26,162 bases of DNA from CAZDBA01 sp964503615. Lineage in GTDB: Bacteria; Planctomycetota; Planctomycetia; Pirellulales; Pirellulaceae. The notes beneath the pieces were generated by a model. It saw only the letters and a list, made by a program, of their open reading frames with translations. It ran no database searches and was not told the DNA's origin. A program made the translations under genes and the position numbers. Below are positions 7,553 through 15,090 of this stretch, piece after piece. The DNA lies in the NCBI GenBank assembly GCA_964503615.1, contig CAZDBA010000060.1:1-26162 (forward strand), in the 5' to 3' direction. The first letter of the stretch is position 1, and every line of letters begins with the position of its first letter.

Positions 7553-8557
7553 ATGCACGTTCGATGGCGCGGATTGGAATTGCCCAGTTCTGTAGAGTGT
7601 GACCGTGATTCACTAACTGACAGCTATGGAAAATTCACCGCTGAGCCTTTTGAAAGAGGCTTTGGAACGACCATTGGTAACAGTCTGAGAAGAATCCTAC
7701 TGTCCAGCCTTGAAGGCAGTTCAGTAACCGAAATCAAAATCCGTGGTGCCAATCACGAGTTCTCGTCGATCCCTGGTATTAAGGAAGACGTGACTGATAT
7801 CGTTCTCAACGTTAAATCTTTGGTCGTGAAGAACAACACCGATCAAATGAAAGTGATCACGATCGAGAAATCGACACCGGGTCCTGTGACCGCTGAAGAC
7901 GTCCAGACAGGTGGCGAGGTTGACATCATCAACCGAGATCATGTTATCTGCACACTCACTGACGAAGACGTGTTTCGCGATCAGCCGTTCATGATGGAGA
8001 TGGTCGTTCAAAACGGACGTTCCTACGTTCCCGCAACAGAACACAGTGGACGGGACCATGAGATAGGTATCATTCCTGTCGATGCGATTTACAGTCCAGT
8101 CACTCGTGTCCGCTACGATGTGGAAGAAACGCGTGTCGGTCAAAAAACAAACTACGACAAATTGACTTTGGAGATTTGGACCGATGGTTCAATCTCTCCC
8201 GAGATGGCTCTTGTCGAAGCGTCAAAGATTCTTCGCAAGCACCTGAATCCATTTGTTCAGTACTCGGAACTGGGAGCGAAAGTACATTCGCAACCACGTT
8301 CTGCTGGTGGCTTGGATGCCGCTCTCGAAGCCAAATTGAATATTCCACTTGCAGATTTAAACTTCTCAGTTCGTGCATCGAATTGCATGGAAAACGAAGT
8401 CATCTTGCACGTCCGCGATTTGGTACGCTTCACCGAAGACCAATTGATGGAAATTCGAAACTTTGGTGAAACCACTCTCGTCGAAGTACGAGAAAAGCTT
8501 GACGAACTCGGGCTTCATCTGGGCATGAAAGTTCCAGAAGCTCCAGTCATTACCTAA
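7553..8557 (+). CDS. rpoA: DNA-directed RNA polymerase subunit alpha
   Basis: This is the 334-residue alpha subunit of RNA polymerase. The N-terminal assembly domain shows the conserved block FERGFGTTIGNSLRRILLSS (about residues 35-54) and GIKEDVTDIVLNVKS, used in dimerisation and beta/beta' binding. The C-terminal domain (about residues 260-334) has the DNA- and activator-binding segment FSVRASNC, which keeps the key Arg and Asn, followed by helix-hairpin-helix sequence (FGETTLVEVREKLDELGLHLG). I start at the ATG at 7553, with GGAG 7 nt upstream, rather than at an in-frame TTG at 7493 that adds 20 non-conserved residues. A short hairpin (CCAGC-agatg-GCTGG, 7515-7529) lies in the leader. rplQ follows after 35 nt. 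Confidence 0.97.
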   Translation: MHVRWRGLELPSSVECDRDSLTDSYGKFTAEPFERGFGTTIGNSLRRILLSSLEGSSVTEIKIRGANHEFSSIPGIKEDVTDIVLNVKSLVVKNNTDQMKVITIEKSTPGPVTAEDVQTGGEVDIINRDHVICTLTDEDVFRDQPFMMEMVVQNGRSYVPATEHSGRDHEIGIIPVDAIYSPVTRVRYDVEETRVGQKTNYDKLTLEIWTDGSISPEMALVEASKILRKHLNPFVQYSELGAKVHSQPRSAGGLDAALEAKLNIPLADLNFSVRASNCMENEVILHVRDLVRFTEDQLMEIRNFGETTLVEVREKLDELGLHLGMKVPEAPVIT

Positions 8558-8592
8558 TTGAAAACAAGTATTTGAAATACTGGTAAAGAAAA

Positions 8593-9552
8593 ATGCGACA
8601 CAAAAGAAAAGGCCGCCGACTCGGACGTTCATCCAGCCACCGCAAGGCTTTGATGAGAAACCTAGCCTGCGCACTACTGCTCACCGAACGAGATCCGGAC
8701 GATTTTGAAGGCATGAAGCAGGCCGATAACAAAACGCCTGTTAATCCACCCAAGTATCGTGGTCGAATCGTTACTACGATCCACAAGGCGAAAGAGGTTC
8801 GCCCAATGGTAGAGAAGTGTATCACGATCGCCAAAAATGCGTTGCCACACATGGACGCGGCTAGCGAGTTTGCAACCGATGCAGATCGCAACACCGAAGC
8901 ATGGAAAAAGTGGCGCGAAAGTGATCAGTGGCAAAAATGGAACCAGACGATGGCTCCTGCAATTGCTGCTCGACGTCGAGTTTTCTCGATGCTGCGTGAC
9001 AAGCTCGCCGTCGAAATCCTCTTCGACGAAGTCGCTCCACGTTTCACCGAACGACTTGGCGGATACACACGCATCTTGCGTTTGGCCACACCAAGGCTGG
9101 GCGATGCGGGTACACGAGCCATCCTCGAATTCGTTGGGGTTCACGACCGTGTGAAAACGAAAAGCGAAAAACCGCAATTCGATAACGACGATACGACCAA
9201 GACTAAGGAAGAACCAGTCGAAGAAACTGCTGAACAGTCAGCTGAGGAAACGACTGCTGACACCGCTGAGATTAAATCCCCAAAGGGAATTGCTTTTGAC
9301 GACCTGAAAGTCGTTGAAGGAATCGGGCCCAAAGTCGAAGAGGCACTCAAGGCAGCCGGCATCGGCACTTGGAAAGACCTCGCCGATTCGACGCCTGAAA
9401 AGATCACTGAGATCCTCACCGAAGCTGAAGGCAACTTTGGCGGTCAAGTCCCAACGACTTGGCCAGAGCAAGCAGGCATAGCGGTTGCTGGCGATTGGGA
9501 GAAATTGGAAAAATTGCAGGATGAATTGGACGGTGGCAAGCCGGCCGAGTAA
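8593..9552 (+). CDS. rplQ: 50S ribosomal protein L17 with internal insertions and C-terminal HhH domain
   Basis: The N-terminus MRHKRKGRRLGRSSSHRKAL and the segment GGYTRILRLATPRLGDAG identify L17, which lines the large-subunit exit-tunnel region. At 319 residues it is far longer than the usual 115-200. There are extra residues at about 34-55 and a Trp-rich insertion at about 85-125 (AWKKWRESDQWQKWNQ). A Glu/Thr-rich linker spans 189-233. The C-terminal domain at about 234-313 holds the helix-hairpin-helix core VVEGIGPKVEEALKAAGI and the element PTTWPEQAG…LQDELDGG. Similar tails occur on some ribosomal proteins of Bacteroidetes and Planctomycetes, from memory of the family. The HhH tail may bind rRNA or other nucleic acid. 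The gene ends the operon; a strong terminator follows. Confidence 0.95.
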   Translation: MRHKRKGRRLGRSSSHRKALMRNLACALLLTERDPDDFEGMKQADNKTPVNPPKYRGRIVTTIHKAKEVRPMVEKCITIAKNALPHMDAASEFATDADRNTEAWKKWRESDQWQKWNQTMAPAIAARRRVFSMLRDKLAVEILFDEVAPRFTERLGGYTRILRLATPRLGDAGTRAILEFVGVHDRVKTKSEKPQFDNDDTTKTKEEPVEETAEQSAEETTADTAEIKSPKGIAFDDLKVVEGIGPKVEEALKAAGIGTWKDLADSTPEKITEILTEAEGNFGGQVPTTWPEQAGIAVAGDWEKLEKLQDELDGGKPAE

Positions 9553-9583
9553 TCTGCCCCTCGCATCCAAAATAAAGAATCGT

Positions 9584-9614
9584 AAAGAGCTGGGCTTCAT
9601 CCCAGCTCTTTTTT
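9584..9614 (+). terminator. rho-independent terminator after rplQ
   Basis: AAAGAGCTGGG (9584-9594) and CCCAGCTCTTT (9601-9611) form an 11-bp perfect stem with a 6-nt loop. The stem runs into a T-tract that continues to 9614. It lies 31 nt after the rplQ stop and closes the ribosomal operon. The A-rich left arm may also let it act weakly on the opposing gene that ends at 9652. Confidence 0.93.
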
Positions 9615-9651
9615 GTTCCACCTGCTGGCTGGTGACTGGCGTTAACTCGTC

Positions 9652-10521
9652 CTATTTCGAGGACTTTAAATCTCCGCCTTTCCCAGCTGCCTTTTCGCCA
9701 GCCCCATTTTTTCCAGCATTTCTTTCAGCCCTGCCTGCTTTACCACGTTTGCTCGTTTCCCTCGGCGAAAACGCAAACAAGTCCCCGTACATCTCTTCGA
9801 CTTCTTCGCGCTGTTCAGCGTTCAGCCGTCCCAGAATTCGATCACGCGCCTTTGCACGAAGCTTAAGAAGTTCACGTTGGATCTCTTCTTCGACCTCTTC
9901 TTCCGCCGCACGAAGTTGCTCAACTTGTTCGTCGCTGATTTCCAACTCATCCTTGAGAGGGTTAGCGGTAATGATGTCGACCAACGACCCGCCACGCATC
10001 TGTCTTTGGTTTCGAAGCTGTTTCAGTCGTTCCAGTTGTTCCGGAATAAAGAGGCTTTCCAAATCCGAGCGAGCGGCTTCGCGAATCTCTTTCAGGTGGG
10101 ACAACAGGCTCTCCCGATCTGAAAAGTCAAGATTCTTCAGCTGCTCAGTCGATCGCGCCTGGATCGCGAGGTTCATTTTCTGAAGCTCTTCGTATTGCTC
10201 GTCGACGAGATTGATTTCTTCGCGAACTTTAGGATCAAACAACAGGCCAAGGTTGCTCATGTCGGCAGTGTTGTACCTTTCAGCCGTTGTGCCGAACGGT
10301 TGCTCAAGAACCAGATCATTGAGCATTGGGATCATGGCTTGAAGTTCGGCACTGCCACCTTCCCCATAAGCAGCCTGCTTAACACTACCCATGAACTGAT
10401 CGTAGTCCGCTCGCGAATCAAAGATGCCAGTCGGCGCATCGTTTCCGTAACCTTTTTGAGCCCAAGCATCGGCGGAAAAAAAGAGTGTAGCCAGCACAGC
10501 GAAACAGGTAACACGTTTCAT
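9652..10521 (-). CDS. secreted helical protein of unknown function, Spy/CpxP-like composition
   Basis: This 289-residue protein has a clean signal peptide (MKRVTCFAVLATLFFSADAWA, cut after AWA at about residue 21). The start at 10521 is supported by GGAA 8 nt upstream; a start at 10578 would bury the signal peptide. The mature part is almost all charged helix, with predicted coiled coil in ISDEQVEQLRAAEEEVEEEI and the segment LNAEQREEVEEMYGDLFAF. The LxxEQ-type motifs recall periplasmic LTxxQ proteins such as Spy and CpxP, but the match is weak. The C-terminal 35 residues are a Lys/Gly/Ala tail. I do not recognise a specific family. It stands alone, convergent with rplQ and divergent from the dehydratase gene. 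Confidence 0.75.
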   Translation of the reverse strand: MKRVTCFAVLATLFFSADAWAQKGYGNDAPTGIFDSRADYDQFMGSVKQAAYGEGGSAELQAMIPMLNDLVLEQPFGTTAERYNTADMSNLGLLFDPKVREEINLVDEQYEELQKMNLAIQARSTEQLKNLDFSDRESLLSHLKEIREAARSDLESLFIPEQLERLKQLRNQRQMRGGSLVDIITANPLKDELEISDEQVEQLRAAEEEVEEEIQRELLKLRAKARDRILGRLNAEQREEVEEMYGDLFAFSPRETSKRGKAGRAERNAGKNGAGEKAAGKGGDLKSSK

Positions 10522-10840
10522 GATAGATTCCTTTTTTAAGTTGGTCAAAGACTCTTCCGGCTGACCGCCAGCCAACAAGCATTGACATGTGTTGGACCGT
10601 TCTTACATGTTTCGCTTTATCATAACGCGCCCCAGCGAAAAATACTCAAGAGAATTCAACCTACCCAAGGGCGATGTAGCGTCGGTTGGAAATCCAACCA
10701 CGTAACCGATATCCCCAGACTTCGGGTGAATTGCAAGCGAACCTGAGCTCTGGTGAGCCTAGTTACGTTATTTTGAGATCGTTCTTATTGCCTCTGCAAA
10801 GTCGACTATCCCTCTCTTTCGATCCTATTAAAATGGAGTA
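10522..10840. other. divergent intergenic region, no gene seen
   Basis: This region lies between the starts of the secreted helical protein (minus) and the dehydratase (plus). It must hold both promoters, but I could not pick a convincing pair of boxes. A five-bp hairpin, GGCTG / CAGCC at 10559-10573, is the only structure noticed. Confidence 0.3.
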
Positions 10841-11341
10841 ATGACAACTAACTACTACCCGCAGCGGTTCGACAACGTCGAAGGCTATCTCCACCATCGC
10901 AAACCGTACCTGTTGATTGAAGAGATCGTTTCTGTCGAACCTCAAGCGATTCATACTCGCAGCACCATTTCCGAGGACGCTTTTTTTATCCAAGGTCACT
11001 TTCCGGGTGCTCCGATTTTGCCCGGGGCGATGATGCAAGAGATGTCAACGCAGTCGGCTGGAATCTTGATCGCTTCACACTACAACCCGATGCCAGAATA
11101 CAACACCGAAGATCCGTTCTTCAACAAGTACGCGATAGGCGTGTTAGTCAAAATCAAACAAGCCAAGTATCGTGGTTTTGCTCGACCAGGCAACACGTTG
11201 GACATCACTGTAAAGCTTGACGAAACAGTCGGCCAGCTGTTTGATTTCTCTTGTACGATTCAAGTCGCTGAGAAAACGATTATGCGCAACAAGTTTCAGT
11301 TGGCCAACATCCTGTCAACGACCCTGCAGGGTAAAGAGTAG
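10841..11341 (+). CDS. FabZ/FabA-like beta-hydroxyacyl-ACP dehydratase (hotdog fold)
   Basis: The 166-residue protein matches the hotdog-fold dehydratases that remove water from 3-hydroxyacyl-ACP in fatty acid elongation. The active-site helix reads GHFPGAPILPGAMMQEMSTQ at about residues 50-69. The catalytic His is separated from the catalytic Glu by 14 positions, the same as in FabZ. The N-terminal HHRKPYLLIEEI corresponds to the FabZ H-R-P-F-L-L-v-D block. It lacks fatty acid synthesis neighbours, so it may serve a special lipid or be a second copy beside a main fabZ elsewhere. GGAG lies very close to the ATG (2 nt), an unusually short spacing. No membrane segment is present. Confidence 0.85.
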   Translation: MTTNYYPQRFDNVEGYLHHRKPYLLIEEIVSVEPQAIHTRSTISEDAFFIQGHFPGAPILPGAMMQEMSTQSAGILIASHYNPMPEYNTEDPFFNKYAIGVLVKIKQAKYRGFARPGNTLDITVKLDETVGQLFDFSCTIQVAEKTIMRNKFQLANILSTTLQGKE

Positions 11342-11488
11342 CTGCGAGTCGAGAGCGTGAGGATCCAGCCGAACTGAACCAGGGAAACAACGTGACCACC
11401 CGGCTTCCGGCTCGGCAGATAAGACCGGCGAAAGTCGCGCAGCGTTGCCCAATATCAGTTGCTCCAACCATGGTGATCTCCTGGCGCA

Positions 11489-11523
11489 TAAAAAAGCCCG
11501 CTCCAAAAGATTGGAACGGGCTT
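11489..11523 (-). terminator. rho-independent terminator of the Cys-rich repeat gene
   Basis: On the minus strand, AAGCCCG and TCCAA pair with TTGGA and CGGGCTT around one mismatch and a 4-nt loop, followed by six T residues. The hairpin occupies 11494-11523 and the T-tract 11490-11495. It lies about 43 nt beyond the stop codon of the gene at 11567-12781, which confirms that gene's strand. Confidence 0.88.
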
Positions 11524-11566
11524 GTAATCTTTTAATTCAGTTGCGAACCAACTGACTTTCATTCAA

Positions 11567-12781
11567 CTATTGAGCAGCGTACTTGCTGTTACGGATAATG
11601 AAAGCATTTGGATCTACAACAGGTGCTCGTGGCATTGCTCGAGATGATGACCCAGCTGCTGGAGCTGGTGCAACAGGAGCAACAGGAGCTGCTCCTGGAG
11701 AAATCTCAACTGGTGTAGAATTGAACTCTACTGGTGATGAGCTGTAGGGAACCGCGTTGCTTGGAGCGTAAGAGATAGCACCGCTATCGCATCCGCAGCT
11801 AGAAACAGGAGCAGGAGCAGCTTCACAAGCTGGGCATCCTGTAGTTTCGCAAGCGTTTCCGCCACCGCAACCACCGCCACAGCTTCCGCCAGCGTTTCCG
11901 CCAGCGTTTCCACGACCACGAATTCGACCTAGCAAACCGCCCGAAAACAATTTGCATCCGCCACCGCCACCTGCTGCTGGAGCAGCATCACAGCCACAAG
12001 GCGCAGGTTCGGGTGCTCCGCATCCGCAGTCCATTGGTGCAGGCGCTGGTGCGCTGCATCCGCAGTCCATTGGTGCAGGTGCTGGTGCACTGCATCCGCA
12101 GTCCATTGGAGCAGGCGCTGGTGCGCCACATCCGCAGTCCATTGGNNNNNNNNNNNNNNNNNNNNNNNNNNNNNNNNNNNNNNNNNNNNNNNNNNNNNNN
12201 NNNNNNNNNNNNNNNNNNNNNNNNNNNNNNNNNNNNNNNNNNNNNCATCCGCAGTCCATTGGAGCAGGCGCTGGTGCGCCACATCCGCAGTCCATTGGTG
12301 CAGGCGCTGGTGCCCCGCATCCGCAGTCCCCTGCAGGTGCTCGGCCACCGCCACTTAGGCGTTTGCGAAGACCGGCGAACAATTGGCATCCGCCACCGCC
12401 ACCTGCTGCTGGAGCATCATCACAGCCACAAGGAGCAGGTTCTGGAGCTCCGCATCCACAGTCCATAGGTGCTGGAGCTGGTGCACCACATCCACAGTCC
12501 ATTGGTGCAGGTGCACCACATCCACAATCCATAGGAGCGGGTGTGCTACATCCACAATCCATAGGTGCCGGTGCGGCATCACATCCGCAACCACCGCCAC
12601 CGCCACCGCCGCCGTTGAACAGCTTTAATCCGCCATTCATACCACTAGGTGTGCCACAGCATGACGATGCTGCACCACAGCCACCACCACGTCCGAGCAT
12701 TCTATCGAGCAGTTGCCCGTAGGTACTTGTACACATTGCAAAGCTAAGTACAGCTGTTGCTACTATCATTTTGAGTTTCAT
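11567..12781 (-). CDS. secreted Cys/Gly/Ala/Pro-rich tandem-repeat protein (interrupted by assembly gap)
   Basis: The protein starts with a signal peptide (MKLKMIVATAVLSFAMCTSTYG, with GGAG 10 nt upstream). It is then dominated by a 12-residue repeat PMDCGCGAPAPA, with relatives such as PMDCGCSTPA and EPAPCGCDAAPAAGGGGGC. Between repeat blocks come short units such as KLFNGG, QLFAGLRKRL and KLFSGGLLGRIRGR, so larger segments have also been duplicated. The C-terminus leaves the repeat and ends VVDPNAFIIRNSKYAAQ. Exactly 100 N (12146-12245) sit inside the array, so the true length is unknown and the 404-residue count is nominal. Both flanks read in the same frame. Paired cysteines suggest a disulfide-linked extracellular or cell-wall material, but this is inference. 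No known family was recognised. Confidence 0.8.
   Translation of the reverse strand: MKLKMIVATAVLSFAMCTSTYGQLLDRMLGRGGGCGAASSCCGTPSGMNGGLKLFNGGGGGGGGCGCDAAPAPMDCGCSTPAPMDCGCGAPAPMDCGCGAPAPAPMDCGCGAPEPAPCGCDDAPAAGGGGGCQLFAGLRKRLSGGGRAPAGDCGCGAPAPAPMDCGCGAPAPAPMDCGXXXXXXXXXXXXXXXXXXXXXXXXXXXXXXXXXXPMDCGCGAPAPAPMDCGCSAPAPAPMDCGCSAPAPAPMDCGCGAPEPAPCGCDAAPAAGGGGGCKLFSGGLLGRIRGRGNAGGNAGGSCGGGCGGGNACETTGCPACEAAPAPVSSCGCDSGAISYAPSNAVPYSSSPVEFNSTPVEISPGAAPVAPVAPAPAAGSSSRAMPRAPVVDPNAFIIRNSKYAAQ
11998..12594. repeat. 36-nt tandem repeat array in two blocks
   Basis: Near-identical 36-nt units containing CATCCGCAGTCCATTGG (plus strand) encode the 12-residue PMDCGCGAPAPA repeat. One block runs from about 11998 to 12340 and includes the N gap. 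A second, more diverged block runs from about 12448 to 12594. The units next to the gap are nearly identical to one another, which explains why the assembly broke there. Confidence 0.88.
12146..12245. other. assembly gap of 100 N
   Basis: Exactly 100 unknown bases interrupt the tandem array. A round 100 is a conventional filler, so the real number of missing repeat units is unknown. Confidence 0.98.
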
Positions 12782-13355
12782 CGAGACTCGTCTCCTAAAT
12801 AACGGATCTACCGAAGTTGTCTAGTCTGTATCAACACAATCGAAAAAACGGCCGCGTCATCAACTACGTTGCAAACCGTGTAGCAACGTGATACTCGCAA
12901 AGCGAGTGACTTGAATACCTGGTTTGGACTAGACGCTTGCGCGCCAGCAGATCCTCCGATGATTCACCAAATACCACTCGACCATCCCATAGTCGTGCTG
13001 AAAGAATACTTGGGCTTGAATTGTCAGTTTTCAGTGAGCAAAGGGAAATGGAAACCCGAACTCACGTCCATGTCGGTATCGACGGTCGTTACCCTTCGAA
13101 TGACAGAGCTCTTGTGAAATTCCCGTAATACCTGCTAGCCCGAAAATGCGAAACGATTCGAAAAGGAGCATCACATAGACTTTGACGGTATACAGTGAAA
13201 TTGGGCCGCATGTTTCTTCCATTGATCCAAAAGAAGGGTTGCTTTTACGTTGCTCAATCAGAATTTAGTAAGCTATTCCTATTTTGACGGATTTCACCGC
13301 TTGCTGATCAGAGGCTGCCTATTTATTGTTGGTGGCTTATATTCCTATCCGAAGA
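12782..13355. other. intergenic region, no supported gene
   Basis: This stretch of about 570 bases separates the divergent starts of the Cys-rich protein (minus) and the repeat lipoprotein (plus). Only short ORFs under 70 codons occur. They have no recognisable motif and no good ribosome binding site. Both promoters should lie here, but none could be chosen with confidence. Confidence 0.4.
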
Positions 13356-13688
13356 ATGACGAATACAGACTCAATGATCCGTTTTATTTGTTTGACCGTT
13401 TGTTTCGCGTTTGTGACGTTGCTGTCCGGATGCGGACAGAACCGCTACCAACCAGCAGATTGGGCCGCGCGAAAAGCGAAACTAACCGCAAGCTCATTGC
13501 CAAGTTCCCCAAGTCGCAATCGGGGAAGTCTACCTATGGCCAACAATAATGGAAGCTTGCCAAGACCTGCCCAAGGCAGCCTGCCGAATTCTGCGCAAGG
13601 CAGCCTGCCGAATTCTGCGCAAGGCAGCCTACCACGTAGTACACAAGGAAGCTTGCCACGTTCCAATCGCGGCAGCCTACCTCGCTAA
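13356..13688 (+). CDS. small lipoprotein with Gly-Ser-Leu-Pro repeats
   Basis: This 110-residue protein has a hydrophobic signal (IRFICLTVCFAFVTLL) and a lipobox LSGC, so the Cys at about residue 26 should be lipidated and membrane anchored. The C-terminal half is a tandem repeat of eight residues, QGSLPNSA and variants (GSLPRPA, GSLPRST, GSLPRSN), seven copies in all. The start may be 13356 (preceded by GAAGA) or the ATG at 13374, which gives a tighter signal peptide. No family was recognised. It is divergent from the other repeat protein; whether they work together is unknown. Confidence 0.7.
   Translation: MTNTDSMIRFICLTVCFAFVTLLSGCGQNRYQPADWAARKAKLTASSLPSSPSRNRGSLPMANNNGSLPRPAQGSLPNSAQGSLPNSAQGSLPRSTQGSLPRSNRGSLPR
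13524..13688 (+). repeat. 24-nt tandem repeat encoding (Q)GSLPxxx
   Basis: Units begin at 13524 (27 nt), 13551, 13575, 13599, 13623, 13647 and 13671 (partial). The units at 13575 and 13599 are identical over 24 nt. Others differ mainly at the last three codons. Weak GxLP-like remnants continue past the stop codon in another frame to about 13730, which suggests the array was once longer. Confidence 0.88.
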
Positions 13689-14056
13689 AGGTCGCCTGCC
13701 GATTAAAGGCAGTAAGATCTGCCTGCCAATTGGATCCTCAAACGGGGCGGTCTTACAACGATCAGCGGAAGACCAAAACCGATTTCTCTAGGCGCGCGGG
13801 ATTCAGCGCGATTCCGGCCAAAGCCAAACGTGGGTTTGAAAGATACTCTTTTCTCTCTCGACCGAAGGCAGGATGAGGTCCACGGCAAGCGTTTGGGTTG
13901 CCCCACAGACTCGTTCGAGCTTCGTGCTCCTATTCCTCCGATAGATACCAACTCTTCAAATCTGTAAAGGAGAGCAAGCTCAAAAAAAACTGTCACAGTA
14001 TGCTCGCTGAGTTGTATAGGGATTAGAGTCAAACAATTCAAAAAAGATCCAATCCC
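13689..14056. other. intergenic region, no supported gene
   Basis: The first 40 bases look like decayed copies of the preceding repeat. The rest shows no convincing ORF, RNA gene or terminator with a T-tract. Confidence 0.35.
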
Positions 14057-14896
14057 ATGTCCAACATGATCCAAGACCCAATCAACCAGTCAACAATAGC
14101 GAATATCGACAATACTCCGGTGGGTGAGAAACCGGGGCTAAATAACCCGATTACTGAGAAACTTGAATCAAAGACTACCAAGATTGCGTTGCGGATTTTT
14201 TTGGGTGGGGTGGTTGTGGCAATGATGTTGGGAACCGCTGCCGCTCTGACATACTTCTTTAAAGGGTCCTCAGAAGCAGTGTTCGGATTGTTGATTACGG
14301 CGGCCATCATCTTTGGCTCACTCCTGCTGACTGGCTTGCTCATGTTCGCCACCGACTTGTTGTTTCTGAGGAGAAAAATCGAAGAACTGCAGCAAGGCAA
14401 CTACTACGTTCTTTGGAGTTACTCGTCTGAAGAATGGGCTGAGCACATCAAACACGAACGTAAAATCGCCGACGGGCACACGATGACGGGCTTGTGGAGC
14501 GGTGTTGGGCTTGGTCTGCTTGGTGGCATTATCGCCGGTTTCTTCGGCCCCATTTATCTGGCCATCACCTTTGCTGTTGGCAGCTCGATCCTTGGTTTGG
14601 TGGGCGGCTTTATTACCGAGTTGATCATCAAGGCTGACCTGAGAAAACGGGCGAACAACCCTGAATCAACCATCATTGGATTCAAAGGACTTTATCGTCG
14701 AGGACATTTCTATCCGTATTTTGGATTTGGATACGGACTTTCAGACCTTCAAATGTCGAAAAAAGACAGTTCCAGCTACCTGGTTTTCACGTTTTATTCA
14801 AAATCAAAAAACGGCTCGGTCTACAACGATATTCGGATCCCTGTTCCCACAGGCAAAGAACATGAGGCTGAAGCAATTCTCGATATGACTGGTTAG
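14057..14896 (+). CDS. membrane protein of unknown function, about four transmembrane segments
   Basis: This 279-residue protein has a polar N-terminal 40 residues. Hydrophobic segments follow at about 43-67 (KIALRIFLGGVVVAMMLGT), 74-100, 145-165 (GLWSGVGLGLLGGIIAGFFG) and 167-190. Between the pairs is a 40-residue cytoplasmic-looking loop (RRKIEELQQGNYYVLWSYSS) containing Trp, Glu and His residues. The C-terminal 85 residues form a soluble domain with aromatic strand-like sequence (GRRGHFYPYFGFGYG-like, SSSYLVFTFYSKSK). No known family was recognised and no catalytic motif stands out. An alternative ATG lies three codons downstream. The gene stands alone between intergenic stretches. Confidence 0.72.
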   Translation: MSNMIQDPINQSTIANIDNTPVGEKPGLNNPITEKLESKTTKIALRIFLGGVVVAMMLGTAAALTYFFKGSSEAVFGLLITAAIIFGSLLLTGLLMFATDLLFLRRKIEELQQGNYYVLWSYSSEEWAEHIKHERKIADGHTMTGLWSGVGLGLLGGIIAGFFGPIYLAITFAVGSSILGLVGGFITELIIKADLRKRANNPESTIIGFKGLYRRGHFYPYFGFGYGLSDLQMSKKDSSSYLVFTFYSKSKNGSVYNDIRIPVPTGKEHEAEAILDMTG

Positions 14897-15090
14897 CTGT
14901 TCTCAAATCGAACCGAAATATTGGACGACTGGTTTATCGAACTTACCTATTCGACTTTTCGTTTGATCCGCAACCAGATCATTGCGGGACTGGTTGGTTG
15001 TACTTCTCGCGCATTACAGGGCGGCGTTGCCATGCTCTTGGGACATCGAAATCAAATCTGAAATCAACGAACGTCAGGCACGCAGAGGAT

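Noticed and set aside
11998..12594. CRISPR array
   Set aside because: The units are contiguous in-frame protein repeats without unique spacers, and no cas gene is present.
11952..12722. Plus-strand ORF of 256 codons rich in HPQSIGAGAG repeats
   Set aside because: It is the antisense of the Cys-rich repeat gene. The minus strand has a signal peptide, a ribosome binding site and a matching terminator; the plus strand has none.
12911..13117. Plus-strand ORF of 68 codons in the intergenic region
   Set aside because: TTG start, no ribosome binding site, no motif, and overlapped by an equally unconvincing minus-strand ORF.
13549..13791. Plus-strand ORF of 80 codons overlapping the lipoprotein repeat
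   Set aside because: Out-of-frame reading of the 24-nt repeat; lacks export signal or ribosome binding site.
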